Shown one piece after another: positions 1 to 6,499 of a stretch of 9,998 nt of DNA. The position numbers and the translations under genes were made by a program. Origin of the DNA: Methylobacterium sp. (lineage in GTDB: Bacteria; Pseudomonadota; Alphaproteobacteria; Rhizobiales; Beijerinckiaceae); contig JADCCH010000091.1 in the NCBI GenBank assembly GCA_020252865.1, positions 1-9,998 on the forward strand, written 5' to 3'. The notes under the pieces are model-generated. The model was not told where the DNA came from. It was given only the letters and a program-made list of their open reading frames with translations, and made no database searches. How positions within the stretch are numbered: position 1 is the first letter of the stretch; each line of letters starts with the position of its first letter.

Positions 1-26
1 AAGGGCCTTGCAGCCGCAAGGCGCTT
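1..26. terminator. Imperfect hairpin at the left edge, possible terminator of an upstream gene
   Basis: CCTTGC (6-11) and GCAAGG (16-21) pair around the loop AGCC. The stem extends outward to positions 1-5 and 22-26 with a single G-G mismatch, giving about 10 pairs. There is no clear T-run on the + side, so a rho-independent terminator is only one reading. It could equally end a gene lying to the left of the window on either strand. Confidence 0.3.
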
Positions 27-113
27 GCCAGCCCGCCGTGAATTCGCGCATTCTGGCGCGCGCGAAGTGCGGGAGGTGCCCTCGTGCCGCGTGAAGCGCC
101 TTCCCGGGTCCTG

Positions 114-169
114 CCCATGATCTATTGCCCATGATCCCTTGCCCATGATCCCTTGCCCATGATCCCTTG
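114..169. repeat. Four tandem copies of a 14-base unit upstream of acnX
   Basis: The unit CCCATGATCCCTTG occurs three times exactly (128-141, 142-155, 156-169). A first copy with two changes (CCCATGATCTATTG) lies at 114-127, and a weakly similar fifth unit at 170-183 matches at about 8 of 14 positions. The array ends about 43 bases before the aconitase X start codon, so it lies in the leader or promoter region. Units of 14 bases are not a multiple of three and no known protein overlaps them. Function is unknown: variable-number tandem repeat, protein-binding array or replication-slippage product are all possible. Confidence 0.9.
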
Positions 170-212
170 CACGCGATGAATTGCACGAGACAAGAACCAG
201 AACCGGCAGACG

Positions 213-1466
213 ATGACCCTGACCCTCACTTCGGAAGAACGCACCATCCTTGCCGGCCAATCCGGCGAAGCGCAGGCGCTGGCCCTGCGCATCGTGGCGG
301 AAACCGCCCGACTCATGGGGGCCGAAAGGCTCATTCCGGTCGCCTCCGCCCATATCGATGGCGCGCTCTACCACGGCGATTCCGGCACGCTCTTCGCAGA
401 GAGGCTCGTGGAACTCGGTGCGAAGGTCGCCGTTCCCGCCACGCTCAATGTGGGAGGGCTTGACCTGGCCTGCGGTGCCAAGACGCGGCTGCCTCCACAC
501 CAGCATGACATGGCGCATCGGCTGATGATGGCCTACGAGGCCATGGGTTGCGAAGCTTCCTGGACCTGCGCGCCCTATCAGGCCGGGCATCGGCCGGCCC
601 TGGGGAGTGATGTCGCCTGGGGGGAATCGAACGCGGTGGCTTTCTGCAATTCCGCGCTCGGCGCACGCACCAACCGTTACGGCGATTTCCTCGACATCGC
701 CTGCGCGATTGCCGGGCGAGCGCCCTTCTACGGGTTGCACAAGCCGGAGAACCGCCGCGCGATCTTCGTGCTCGATTGCGCCGGCCTCAGCGCCGCGTTG
801 CGCGGTTCCGACGTGCTCTGGCCGGTGATCGGCACGCTTTACGGGCAAGAGGCCGGGACGGCCGTGGGTGTCGTGACCGGCCTTGCCGGCTTTGCCACCG
901 AGGATCGCCTGAAAGCGTTCGGCGCGGCCGCGGCCTCCGCCGGCGCAGTGGGGCTCTTCCACATTCTCGGCGTGACGCCGGAAGCGCCGGACATGGAAAC
1001 CGTGACCGGCGGCGCGCAGGGCCTGCCCGTGATCCCTGTCACGCCCGAACGGCTCGCGAAGGCGCGCGGCGGACTTTCCACCACGCAATCCAGTGCGATT
1101 GATGCGGTGGCGATCGGCTCGCCGCATTGTTCGGCGGAGGAGTTGCGCGAGGTGCTCCAGCGCCTTCACGGCCGAAAGGTCGCGCGGCCCTTCTATGCCT
1201 GCACGGGGCGGCATGCTCTGCTTGCCCTCGCCCGGCCCGAGCGCCAGGCGCTGATCGATGCCGGAGTGACGCTGGTGGCCGATACCTGCATCGTGGTGAC
1301 GCCCATGCTCGCCGAGATCGCGGGCGTGCTCGCCACCAATTCCGGGAAATTCGCGCATTACGCGCCGGGAAACACGGGCTATGCGGTGCGCTATGCGAGC
1401 CTTGCGGAATGTGTCGAAGCGGCCGTTTCCGGCCATCTGGCCAACGAGACAGGGGGCTGGTCATGA
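213..1466 (+). CDS. acnX: Aconitase X large (catalytic) subunit, probable cis-3-hydroxy-L-proline dehydratase
   Basis: 417-residue protein of the aconitase X catalytic (DUF521) family. Characterised bacterial members dehydrate cis-3-hydroxy-L-proline to delta1-pyrroline-2-carboxylate in the cytoplasm, using an iron centre rather than the classic three-cysteine [4Fe-4S] site. Family-like motifs are visible: WTCAPYQ with Cys119, GESNAVAFCNSALGARTNR with Glu138, GSPHC with Cys306, DTC with Cys359, and TNSGKFAHYAPGNTG near the C-terminus. Two cysteines and one glutamate are the expected metal ligands; which of these they are is my inference. The N-terminus (LTSEERTILAG...MGAERLIPVASAHIDG) matches the usual family start, which supports the ATG at 213 although no strong ribosome-binding site precedes it. 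It overlaps the small-subunit gene by ATGA, implying translational coupling. The substrate is assigned by family and context; other hydroxy acids cannot be excluded. Confidence 0.88.
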   Translation: MTLTLTSEERTILAGQSGEAQALALRIVAETARLMGAERLIPVASAHIDGALYHGDSGTLFAERLVELGAKVAVPATLNVGGLDLACGAKTRLPPHQHDMAHRLMMAYEAMGCEASWTCAPYQAGHRPALGSDVAWGESNAVAFCNSALGARTNRYGDFLDIACAIAGRAPFYGLHKPENRRAIFVLDCAGLSAALRGSDVLWPVIGTLYGQEAGTAVGVVTGLAGFATEDRLKAFGAAAASAGAVGLFHILGVTPEAPDMETVTGGAQGLPVIPVTPERLAKARGGLSTTQSSAIDAVAIGSPHCSAEELREVLQRLHGRKVARPFYACTGRHALLALARPERQALIDAGVTLVADTCIVVTPMLAEIAGVLATNSGKFAHYAPGNTGYAVRYASLAECVEAAVSGHLANETGGWS

Positions 1467-1876
1467 TGCGCGCCGAACCGCTCTTTCCCGATCACAAGGG
1501 CCCGGTGGAAGGCCCCGTGCTGGCGCTCACCGCCCCTCTCTCCTTCTGGGGCGGGGTCGATCCAGCCACAGGCCGCATCATCCAGGTGCGCCATCCACAA
1601 TGCGGGCGGAGCATCGCCGGAACGGTGCTGGCCCTTCCCGGCACGATCGGCTCATCCTCCTCCTCCGCCGTGCTGCTGGAACTGATCCGCCTCGACATTG
1701 CGCCCGCCGCGTTGTTGCTCGCCGCACCCGATGCGATCCTACTCATCGGGTGCGTGGTCGGGCGTGAGATGGGCTGGAAGCCGCCGCCCGCCTTCCGCCT
1801 CGATGAGGCCGGGCAGGCGCAGTTGCCCGCCGGGCGGATCACCCTTCTCGCGGATGGCGAGATCCGGTTTCCATAA
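1463..1876 (+). CDS. Aconitase X small (swivel-domain) subunit
   Basis: 137-residue protein of the aconitase X swivel-domain (DUF126) family, the partner that closes over the catalytic subunit. In some bacteria the two parts are fused; here they are separate genes, i.e. a two-subunit type. Visible family motifs are SFWGGVDPATGRI at about residues 27-39, HPQCGRSIAG, and the glycine/serine loop LPGTIGSSSSSAVLLEL at about 58-74, the expected substrate-binding loop. The start is the ATG at 1463, which overlaps the large-subunit stop (ATGA). A second in-frame ATG at 1466 would also serve, and the frame stays open far upstream only because it runs inside the large-subunit gene. Length is normal for the stand-alone subunit. 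The two proteins should act as a heterodimer in 3-hydroxyproline dehydration. Confidence 0.88.
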   Translation: MMRAEPLFPDHKGPVEGPVLALTAPLSFWGGVDPATGRIIQVRHPQCGRSIAGTVLALPGTIGSSSSSAVLLELIRLDIAPAALLLAAPDAILLIGCVVGREMGWKPPPAFRLDEAGQAQLPAGRITLLADGEIRFP

Positions 1877-1898
1877 GAGAACACGAACGGGCAAGACG

Positions 1899-2915
1899 AT
1901 GGCAAGGCATACCTTTTTCTGCGTGGATGGCCATACCTGCGGCAATCCCGTGCGCATGGTCGCGGGCGGAGGCCCGGTGCTGAACGGCGCGACCATGAGC
2001 GACAAGCGCGACGATTTCCTCGCCCGCCATGACTGGATCCGCACCGCCCTGATGTTCGAGCCGCGCGGGCATGACATGATGTCCGGCTCGATCCTCTACC
2101 CCGCGACGCGGCCGGATTGCGACATCGCGATCCTCTTCATCGAGACCTCGGGCTGCCTGCCCATGTGCGGGCACGGCACCATCGGCACCGTGACCTTCGC
2201 GCTGGAACAGGGGCAGGTGAAGCCGAGAACCCCAGGAATCCTGCGGCTTGATACGCCGGCCGGCCTTGTGGAAGCGCATTACACCGAGGAAGGCGGGCGC
2301 GTGACGAGCGTGAAGCTCATCAACATCCCCTCCTTCCTGTATAAGACCGATGTGGAACTGGATGTCACAGGTTTCGGCAAGCTGGTCGTCGATCTCTCCT
2401 ATGGCGGGAATTTCTACGCCATCGTCGATCCGCAGCCGGCCTTCCGCGACATGGCCGACCTCAACCCCTCGGATATCCTGCGGCTGAGCCCGCGCGTGCG
2501 CGAAGCGGTGAATCGCACCATCGAATGCGTGCACCCGGAAAACCCCGCCATCCGCGGCTGCCGGCATGTGCTCTGGACCGGCGCGCCGACCGTTCCGGGG
2601 GCGACCGCACGCAATGCGGTGTTCTATGGCGACAAGGCCATCGACCGCAGCCCCTGCGGCACCGGCACCTCGGCGCGGCTGGCGCAATGGGCGGCGAAGG
2701 GGCGCATCAAGCCCGGCGAGACCTTCGTGCACGAGAGCATCATCGGCTCGCTGTTCCAGGCGCGGGTCGAGGGCCAGACGATGGTTGGCGGCTTTCCAGC
2801 CATCATTCCCTCCATCGAGGGCTGGGCGGTGATGACCGGATTGAACACGATCTTCGTCGATGACCACGATCCCTTTCGCCATGGTTTTGTCCTGGCGGAT
2901 CGCCAGCAAGACTGA
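1899..2915 (+). CDS. Proline racemase family protein, probable 4-hydroxyproline 2-epimerase
   Basis: 338-residue cytoplasmic enzyme of the proline racemase family, of typical length. Both catalytic cysteines are present: Cys90 in MCGHGTIG and Cys253 in DRSPCGTGTSA, with His92 and Asp249 beside them. Two cysteines are the mark of racemases/epimerases; trans-3-hydroxy-L-proline dehydratases of this family have lost the second one. The most likely reaction is therefore reversible inversion at C2 of a hydroxyproline, for example trans-4-hydroxy-L-proline to cis-4-hydroxy-D-proline. Proline racemase activity cannot be excluded. The start at 1899 gives the usual family opening (MARHTFFCVDGHTCGNPVRMV); the frame is open further upstream but that stretch overlaps the aconitase X small-subunit gene. 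It lies 22 bases after that gene, presumably in the same transcript, which fits hydroxyproline catabolism. Confidence 0.85.
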   Translation: MARHTFFCVDGHTCGNPVRMVAGGGPVLNGATMSDKRDDFLARHDWIRTALMFEPRGHDMMSGSILYPATRPDCDIAILFIETSGCLPMCGHGTIGTVTFALEQGQVKPRTPGILRLDTPAGLVEAHYTEEGGRVTSVKLINIPSFLYKTDVELDVTGFGKLVVDLSYGGNFYAIVDPQPAFRDMADLNPSDILRLSPRVREAVNRTIECVHPENPAIRGCRHVLWTGAPTVPGATARNAVFYGDKAIDRSPCGTGTSARLAQWAAKGRIKPGETFVHESIIGSLFQARVEGQTMVGGFPAIIPSIEGWAVMTGLNTIFVDDHDPFRHGFVLADRQQD

Positions 2916-2943
2916 GCGCCCACGCCCCGGTTTGTTAAACTCG

Positions 2944-2968
2944 CCGCCAAAGTGACAATCTTTGGCGG
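2944..2968. promoter_or_regulatory. Perfect 9-bp inverted repeat downstream of the epimerase gene
   Basis: CCGCCAAAG (2944-2952) and CTTTGGCGG (2960-2968) are exact reverse complements separated by TGACAAT. The site begins 28 bases after the epimerase stop and lies about 210 bases before livH. It is not followed by a T-run, so it is a poor intrinsic terminator. An mRNA 3'-end stabilising hairpin or an operator for a dimeric regulator are the two plausible roles. A smaller GTTT/AAAC inverted repeat sits just upstream at 2930-2940. Confidence 0.5.
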
Positions 2969-3106
2969 AATCCTCTGCCGCAATGCCTGTTTGCGGGATT
3001 GATGCCATGCCCGGCTTGCTCCACTTCTTGTGCGGCTCGGATTGCAGCGGATGTCATCCACTGGTAGCGTCGAGTTCTCTGACGGTCTCGGGAGCGGCCG
3101 GCAGGG

Positions 3107-3123
3107 TTGGCACGAAATCCGCT
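3107..3123 (+). promoter_or_regulatory. Candidate sigma-54 (-24/-12) promoter for the liv operon
   Basis: TTGGCACG (3107-3114) matches the -24 element of the sigma-54 consensus. It is followed after AAAT by CCGCT, which keeps the invariant GC of the -12 element. The GG (3109-3110) and GC (3121-3122) dinucleotides are exactly 10 bases apart, as required. Transcription would begin around 3133, leaving a leader of about 45 bases before the livH start. The TT of the -12 TTGC is missing and I see no clear upstream NtrC-type enhancer site, so this remains a candidate. Confidence 0.35.
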
Positions 3124-3177
3124 TGGCGGATCTCCGCACCAAAGACGGGGCGTGCATCCGGGAGAGGCGTGAGGGGA

Positions 3178-4101
3178 ATGGAAGTCTTTCTGCAGCAGGT
3201 CATCAACGGGCTGTCGCTTGGCGCGGTCTATGGCCTCATCGCCATCGGATATACGATGGTTTTCGGCATCATCGGCATGGTCAACTTCTCCCATGGCGAT
3301 GTGTTCATGATCTCCGCCTTCGTGGCGCTGATTGTGTTCATGGCCGTGACAACCGTTCTGGGGCTGGCCGGCGGTATGGTATTCCTGGCGCTCGTGCTCG
3401 CCTTGCTGGTTTCGATGGCGGTCACGGCCCTCTATGGCTGGACCATCGAGCGGGTCGCCTACCGCAAGCTGCGCGGTTCCTTCCGCCTTGCGCCGCTGAT
3501 CTCGGCAATTGGCATGTCGATCCTGCTGATGAATTTCGTGCAGGTTGCTCAGGGACCGCGCAACAAGCCCATCCCGCCGGTGATGCGTGATTCGATCGTC
3601 CTGATGCAGAAGGACGGGTTTGCGGTGGCGATCTCCTACAAGCAGATCCTGATCATGGTGACCACGGTCGTGCTGCTCTCGGTCTTCTGGTATATCGTCC
3701 AGAAGACGCCGCTTGGCCGCGCCCAGCGCGCCTGCGAGCAGGATCAGAAGATGGCCGAACTGCTCGGCATCAATGTCAACCGCACCATCTCGATCACCTT
3801 CGTGATGGGGGCGGCGCTGGCGGCGGTCGCGGGCACGCTGTTCCTCAACTATTACGGCGTCGTGGTGTTCTCCGACGGTTTCGTGCCGGGCGTGAAGGCC
3901 TTCACGGCTGCGGTCCTCGGTGGCATCGGCTCCCTGCCCGGCGCGGTGCTCGGCGGCCTCCTGATCGGCCTGATCGAGACGCTGTGGTCGGCCTATTTCT
4001 CGATCGACTACAAGGATGTGGCGGCCTTCTCGATCCTCGCGATCGTGCTGATCTTCATGCCGCAGGGCCTGCTCGGCAAGCCGGAAGTCGAGAAGGTGTA
4101 A
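3178..4101 (+). CDS. livH: Branched-chain amino acid ABC transporter permease LivH
   Basis: 307-residue inner-membrane permease of the HAAT (LivH) family, one of two channel subunits that move amino acids delivered by the periplasmic binding protein. The opening MEVFLQQVINGLSLGAVYGL followed by GYTMVFGIIGMVNFSHGD is diagnostic. Multiple hydrophobic segments fill the rest, and the cytoplasmic EAA-like coupling loop (RACEQDQKMAELLGIN) lies at about residues 183-200, facing the ATPases. GGIGSLPGAVLGGLLIG precedes the last segments. The ATG at 3178 is chosen because it matches the family start and follows GGAGAGG (3161-3167) and GAGGGG (3171-3176). An open extension back to 2962 has no family similarity and is rejected. 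livM starts one base after the stop. Confidence 0.93.
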   Translation: MEVFLQQVINGLSLGAVYGLIAIGYTMVFGIIGMVNFSHGDVFMISAFVALIVFMAVTTVLGLAGGMVFLALVLALLVSMAVTALYGWTIERVAYRKLRGSFRLAPLISAIGMSILLMNFVQVAQGPRNKPIPPVMRDSIVLMQKDGFAVAISYKQILIMVTTVVLLSVFWYIVQKTPLGRAQRACEQDQKMAELLGINVNRTISITFVMGAALAAVAGTLFLNYYGVVVFSDGFVPGVKAFTAAVLGGIGSLPGAVLGGLLIGLIETLWSAYFSIDYKDVAAFSILAIVLIFMPQGLLGKPEVEKV

Positions 4102-4102
4102 G

Positions 4103-5530
4103 ATGTCGAACGCATATTCTCCCCCCGGCTCCGCACCGAAGATCGATTACGGCCAGATCCTGCGCGACGCGGTTCTCGCGAGCCTTGTCGCCTTCGGGCT
4201 CTTCGCCCTGCTGATCGGCGTGAAGACCGACCAATCGCTCAACAACCAGATGATCCTGGTCTTGCGCCCCGGCATGCTGATCATCGTCTGCGCGGTGGTG
4301 TTTTTCGGCCGCCTCGCGATCGGCCTCTACTATGCCCGGCGCGATGCACTGGCCCCCGCCAAGGCGAAGAAGCCCAAGGGCGATCTCGCCCTGAAGCTCG
4401 AGAAATACGGCCTGCCGGTTTTCGTGGGCTTCCTCTTCGCCTATCCCCTGATGGTGCTGGCGACCGCCGGCCCTTCGGGTGCGATCAAGTGGATCGACAA
4501 TTTCGGCATCCAGATCCTGATCTACATCATGCTGGGCTGGGGCCTGAACATCGTGGTGGGCCTCGCGGGGCTGCTCGATCTCGGCTACGTCGCCTTCTAT
4601 GCGGTGGGTGCCTATTCCTACGCCCTGTTCGCGACCAGCGAGCCGGTGAAGGCGTTCATGGCCGACCTGATCGGCCCGTCCTTCTGGCCGCTCTGGGCCT
4701 TCTGGATCTGCCTGCCGGTCGCGGGCATCCTCGCTGCCTTCTGGGGGGTGCTGCTGGGCTTTCCGGTTCTGCGGCTGCGGGGTGACTACCTCGCCATCGT
4801 GACACTCGCCTTCGGTGAGATCATCCGCCTCGTGCTCATCAACTGGGTGGATTTCTCGGGCGGCTATGCGGGCATCTCCTCCATACCGCGGCCCAGTTTC
4901 TTCGGGATACCCTTCAATGCCTCCGAGACTGGCTTCGCGGCCCGGTTCGGGCTCGAATTCTCGCCGATCTACCGCACGATCTTCCTGTTTTACGTCATCC
5001 TGGTGCTGGCGCTGATCACGGCGGCCGTGTCGTCGCGGCTCCGGAAACTGCCGGTGGGCCGCGCCTGGGAAGCCCTGCGCGAAGACGAGATCGCCTGCCG
5101 CTCGCTCGGCATCAACACGGTCAACACCAAGCTGACGGCCTTTGCGATCGGAGCGATGTTCGGTGGCTTCGCGGGCGCCTTCTTCGCGGCACGCCAGGGT
5201 TTCATCTCGCCGGAAAGCTTCGTCTTCCATGAGAGCGCACAGATCCTTGCGATTGTCGTGCTCGGCGGGATAGGCAGCCTTCTCGGTGTCGTGATCGCCG
5301 CGATCATGCTCGTGGGCGGCGTGGAACTCCTGCGCGAGCTGGATGCGCTGAAGGTGATCTTCGGGCCCAACTTCGACCCGGCGCAGTATCGCATGCTCGT
5401 CTTCGGCTTCTGCATGGTGCTGATGATGCTCTGGAAGCCCCGCGGCCTGATTTCCGTGCGCGAGCCTTCCGTCTTCCTGAAAGAGAAGAAGGCCGTGTCC
5501 TCCGATCACGTGAAAGAGGGCCACGGATGA
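4103..5530 (+). CDS. livM: Branched-chain amino acid ABC transporter permease LivM (long form)
   Basis: 475-residue inner-membrane permease, the second channel subunit. It has the long N-terminal region (about residues 1-130) seen in many proteobacterial LivM proteins: two hydrophobic segments around 28-42 and 51-71, a basic linker (AKAKKPKGDLALKLEKYG), then a third segment. The conserved core follows: GLNIVVGLAGLLDLGYVAFYAVGAY, LRLRGDYLAIVTLAFGEIIRL, and the EAA-like coupling loop EALREDEIACRSLGIN at about 323-338. The C-terminus is cytoplasmic and charged (FLKEKKAVSSDHVKEGHG). AGAAGG at 4091-4096, inside the end of livH, serves as ribosome-binding site and the gap to livH is one base, so the two are co-translated. 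A palindromic repeat starts directly after the stop. Confidence 0.94.
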   Translation: MSNAYSPPGSAPKIDYGQILRDAVLASLVAFGLFALLIGVKTDQSLNNQMILVLRPGMLIIVCAVVFFGRLAIGLYYARRDALAPAKAKKPKGDLALKLEKYGLPVFVGFLFAYPLMVLATAGPSGAIKWIDNFGIQILIYIMLGWGLNIVVGLAGLLDLGYVAFYAVGAYSYALFATSEPVKAFMADLIGPSFWPLWAFWICLPVAGILAAFWGVLLGFPVLRLRGDYLAIVTLAFGEIIRLVLINWVDFSGGYAGISSIPRPSFFGIPFNASETGFAARFGLEFSPIYRTIFLFYVILVLALITAAVSSRLRKLPVGRAWEALREDEIACRSLGINTVNTKLTAFAIGAMFGGFAGAFFAARQGFISPESFVFHESAQILAIVVLGGIGSLLGVVIAAIMLVGGVELLRELDALKVIFGPNFDPAQYRMLVFGFCMVLMMLWKPRGLISVREPSVFLKEKKAVSSDHVKEGHG

Positions 5531-5572
5531 TCCCGAAAAGTGGCTTCCGGTTTTCGGACAAGGTCATCCGAA
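5531..5572. repeat. Extragenic palindromic repeat, copy A, in the livM-livG spacer
   Basis: CCGAAAA (5533-5539) and TTTTCGG (5551-5557) form a stem around an 11-base core GTGGCTTCCGG. The core can partly pair as well (GG with CC, loop CTT). The repeat abuts the livM stop codon and fills most of the 57-base spacer before livG. I recognise the AAAAGTGG...CCGGTTTT core as a short intergenic repeat common in Hyphomicrobiales genomes. A second copy with the same core lies after livF at 7264-7286. Confidence 0.75.
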
Positions 5573-5587
5573 AGGACATGAACTGAT

Positions 5588-6499
5588 ATGGCACGCTGGA
5601 TCCAGGACCCGGTTCTCAAGGTCGAGAACCTGACGATGCGGTTTGGCGGTCTCGTGGCCGTCAACAATCTCTCCTTCTCCGCCGGGCGCGGCGACATCAC
5701 CGCGCTGATCGGCCCGAACGGCGCCGGCAAGACAACCGTTTTCAACTGCATCACGGGCTTCTACAAACCGACCGTGGGTCGCATCGCGCTCCGGCATGGC
5801 TCGATCCCCTTCGAGGGCCATGTTGAGACGCTGACGGACAGTTCCTCCCCCACTTTCGTGGGCCCGGGCGGATCGCTCTACCTGCTTGAGCGCATGCCAG
5901 ATTTCGAAATCTCGGCGAAGGCGCGTGTTGCGCGCACCTTCCAGAACATCCGGCTCTTCTCGGGGATGACCGTTCTGGAAAACCTGATGGTCGCCCAGCA
6001 CAACCCGCTGATGGTCGCCTCGAACTGGACGATCGGTGGACTTCTCGGGCTGTCGGGCTTCCGTCGCTCGGAGAAGGGGGCGATCGAGAAGGCGAAATAC
6101 TGGCTGGAGAAGACCAGGCTCATCGAACGTGCGGATGATCCCGCCGGCGACCTGCCTTATGGCGACCAGCGCCGGCTCGAAATCGCGCGGGCGATGTGCA
6201 CGGACCCGGTGCTGCTCTGCCTCGACGAGCCGGCCGCGGGCCTCAACCCGAAGGAAAGCCTTGAGCTGAACGCATTGCTGCAATCGATCCGTGCGGATCA
6301 CGGCACGTCGTTGCTGCTCATCGAACACGATATGAGCGTGGTGATGCAGATTTCCGACCACGTGGTGGTTCTCGACTATGGCACCAGGATCGCCGATGGC
6401 CCTCCGGCCGACGTGAAGGCCGATCCCAAGGTCATTGCCGCCTATCTCGGCGTGCCCGATGACGAGGTTGAAGCGGTGGAAGCGGAGGTGGGCGCATGA
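5588..6499 (+). CDS. livG: Branched-chain amino acid ABC transporter ATP-binding protein LivG
   Basis: 303-residue cytoplasmic ATPase powering the LivHM channel with LivF. Walker A is GPNGAGKT (42-49), the Q-loop is FQNIRLF with Gln119, and the signature is the LivG form PYGDQRRLEIARAM (from about 190) instead of LSGGQ. Walker B is VLLCLDEP with Asp213 and Glu214, and the H-loop is IEHDM with His247. All catalytic residues are present. Relative to the shorter enterobacterial LivG there are roughly 30 extra residues between Walker A and the Q-loop (about 68-105), a variation I associate with alphaproteobacterial LivG. The ribosome-binding site is AAAGGA (5571-5576). An ATG at 5578 is out of frame and stops after two codons. 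The stop overlaps the livF start by 4 bases. Confidence 0.93.
   Translation: MARWIQDPVLKVENLTMRFGGLVAVNNLSFSAGRGDITALIGPNGAGKTTVFNCITGFYKPTVGRIALRHGSIPFEGHVETLTDSSSPTFVGPGGSLYLLERMPDFEISAKARVARTFQNIRLFSGMTVLENLMVAQHNPLMVASNWTIGGLLGLSGFRRSEKGAIEKAKYWLEKTRLIERADDPAGDLPYGDQRRLEIARAMCTDPVLLCLDEPAAGLNPKESLELNALLQSIRADHGTSLLLIEHDMSVVMQISDHVVVLDYGTRIADGPPADVKADPKVIAAYLGVPDDEVEAVEAEVGA

Noticed and set aside
114..183. CRISPR array
   Set aside because: Units are 14 bases and directly abutting with no spacers, and no cas genes are present.
1127..1462. 112-residue N-terminal extension of the aconitase X small subunit
   Set aside because: It lies entirely inside the large-subunit gene in another frame; the ATGA overlap at 1463-1466 gives the normal family start.
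1698..1898. N-terminal extension of the epimerase into the upstream gene
   Set aside because: Arg/Pro/Ser-rich out-of-frame translation of the aconitase X small-subunit gene; the family begins at the ATG at 1899.
1839..3008. Long open frame on the - strand opposite the epimerase gene
   Set aside because: It mirrors a confidently identified gene on the + strand; such frames are frequent in high-GC DNA because stop codons are rare, and the translation is rich in Arg, His and Gly without family features.
2962..3177. 72-residue N-terminal extension of LivH
   Set aside because: The extension has no similarity to LivH; the family start and good ribosome-binding sites coincide at 3178, and the stretch carries the sigma-54-like element.
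4055..5524. 489-residue open frame on the - strand opposite livM
   Set aside because: Antisense shadow of livM; the translation is a hydrophilic His/Asp/Glu/Arg-rich string, which is what a reversed membrane-protein gene yields.
5578..5586. ATG AAC TGA mini-frame just before livG as a regulatory upstream frame
   Set aside because: The ribosome-binding site AAAGGA is only one base from this ATG, too close for initiation, while it is suitably placed for livG at 5588.
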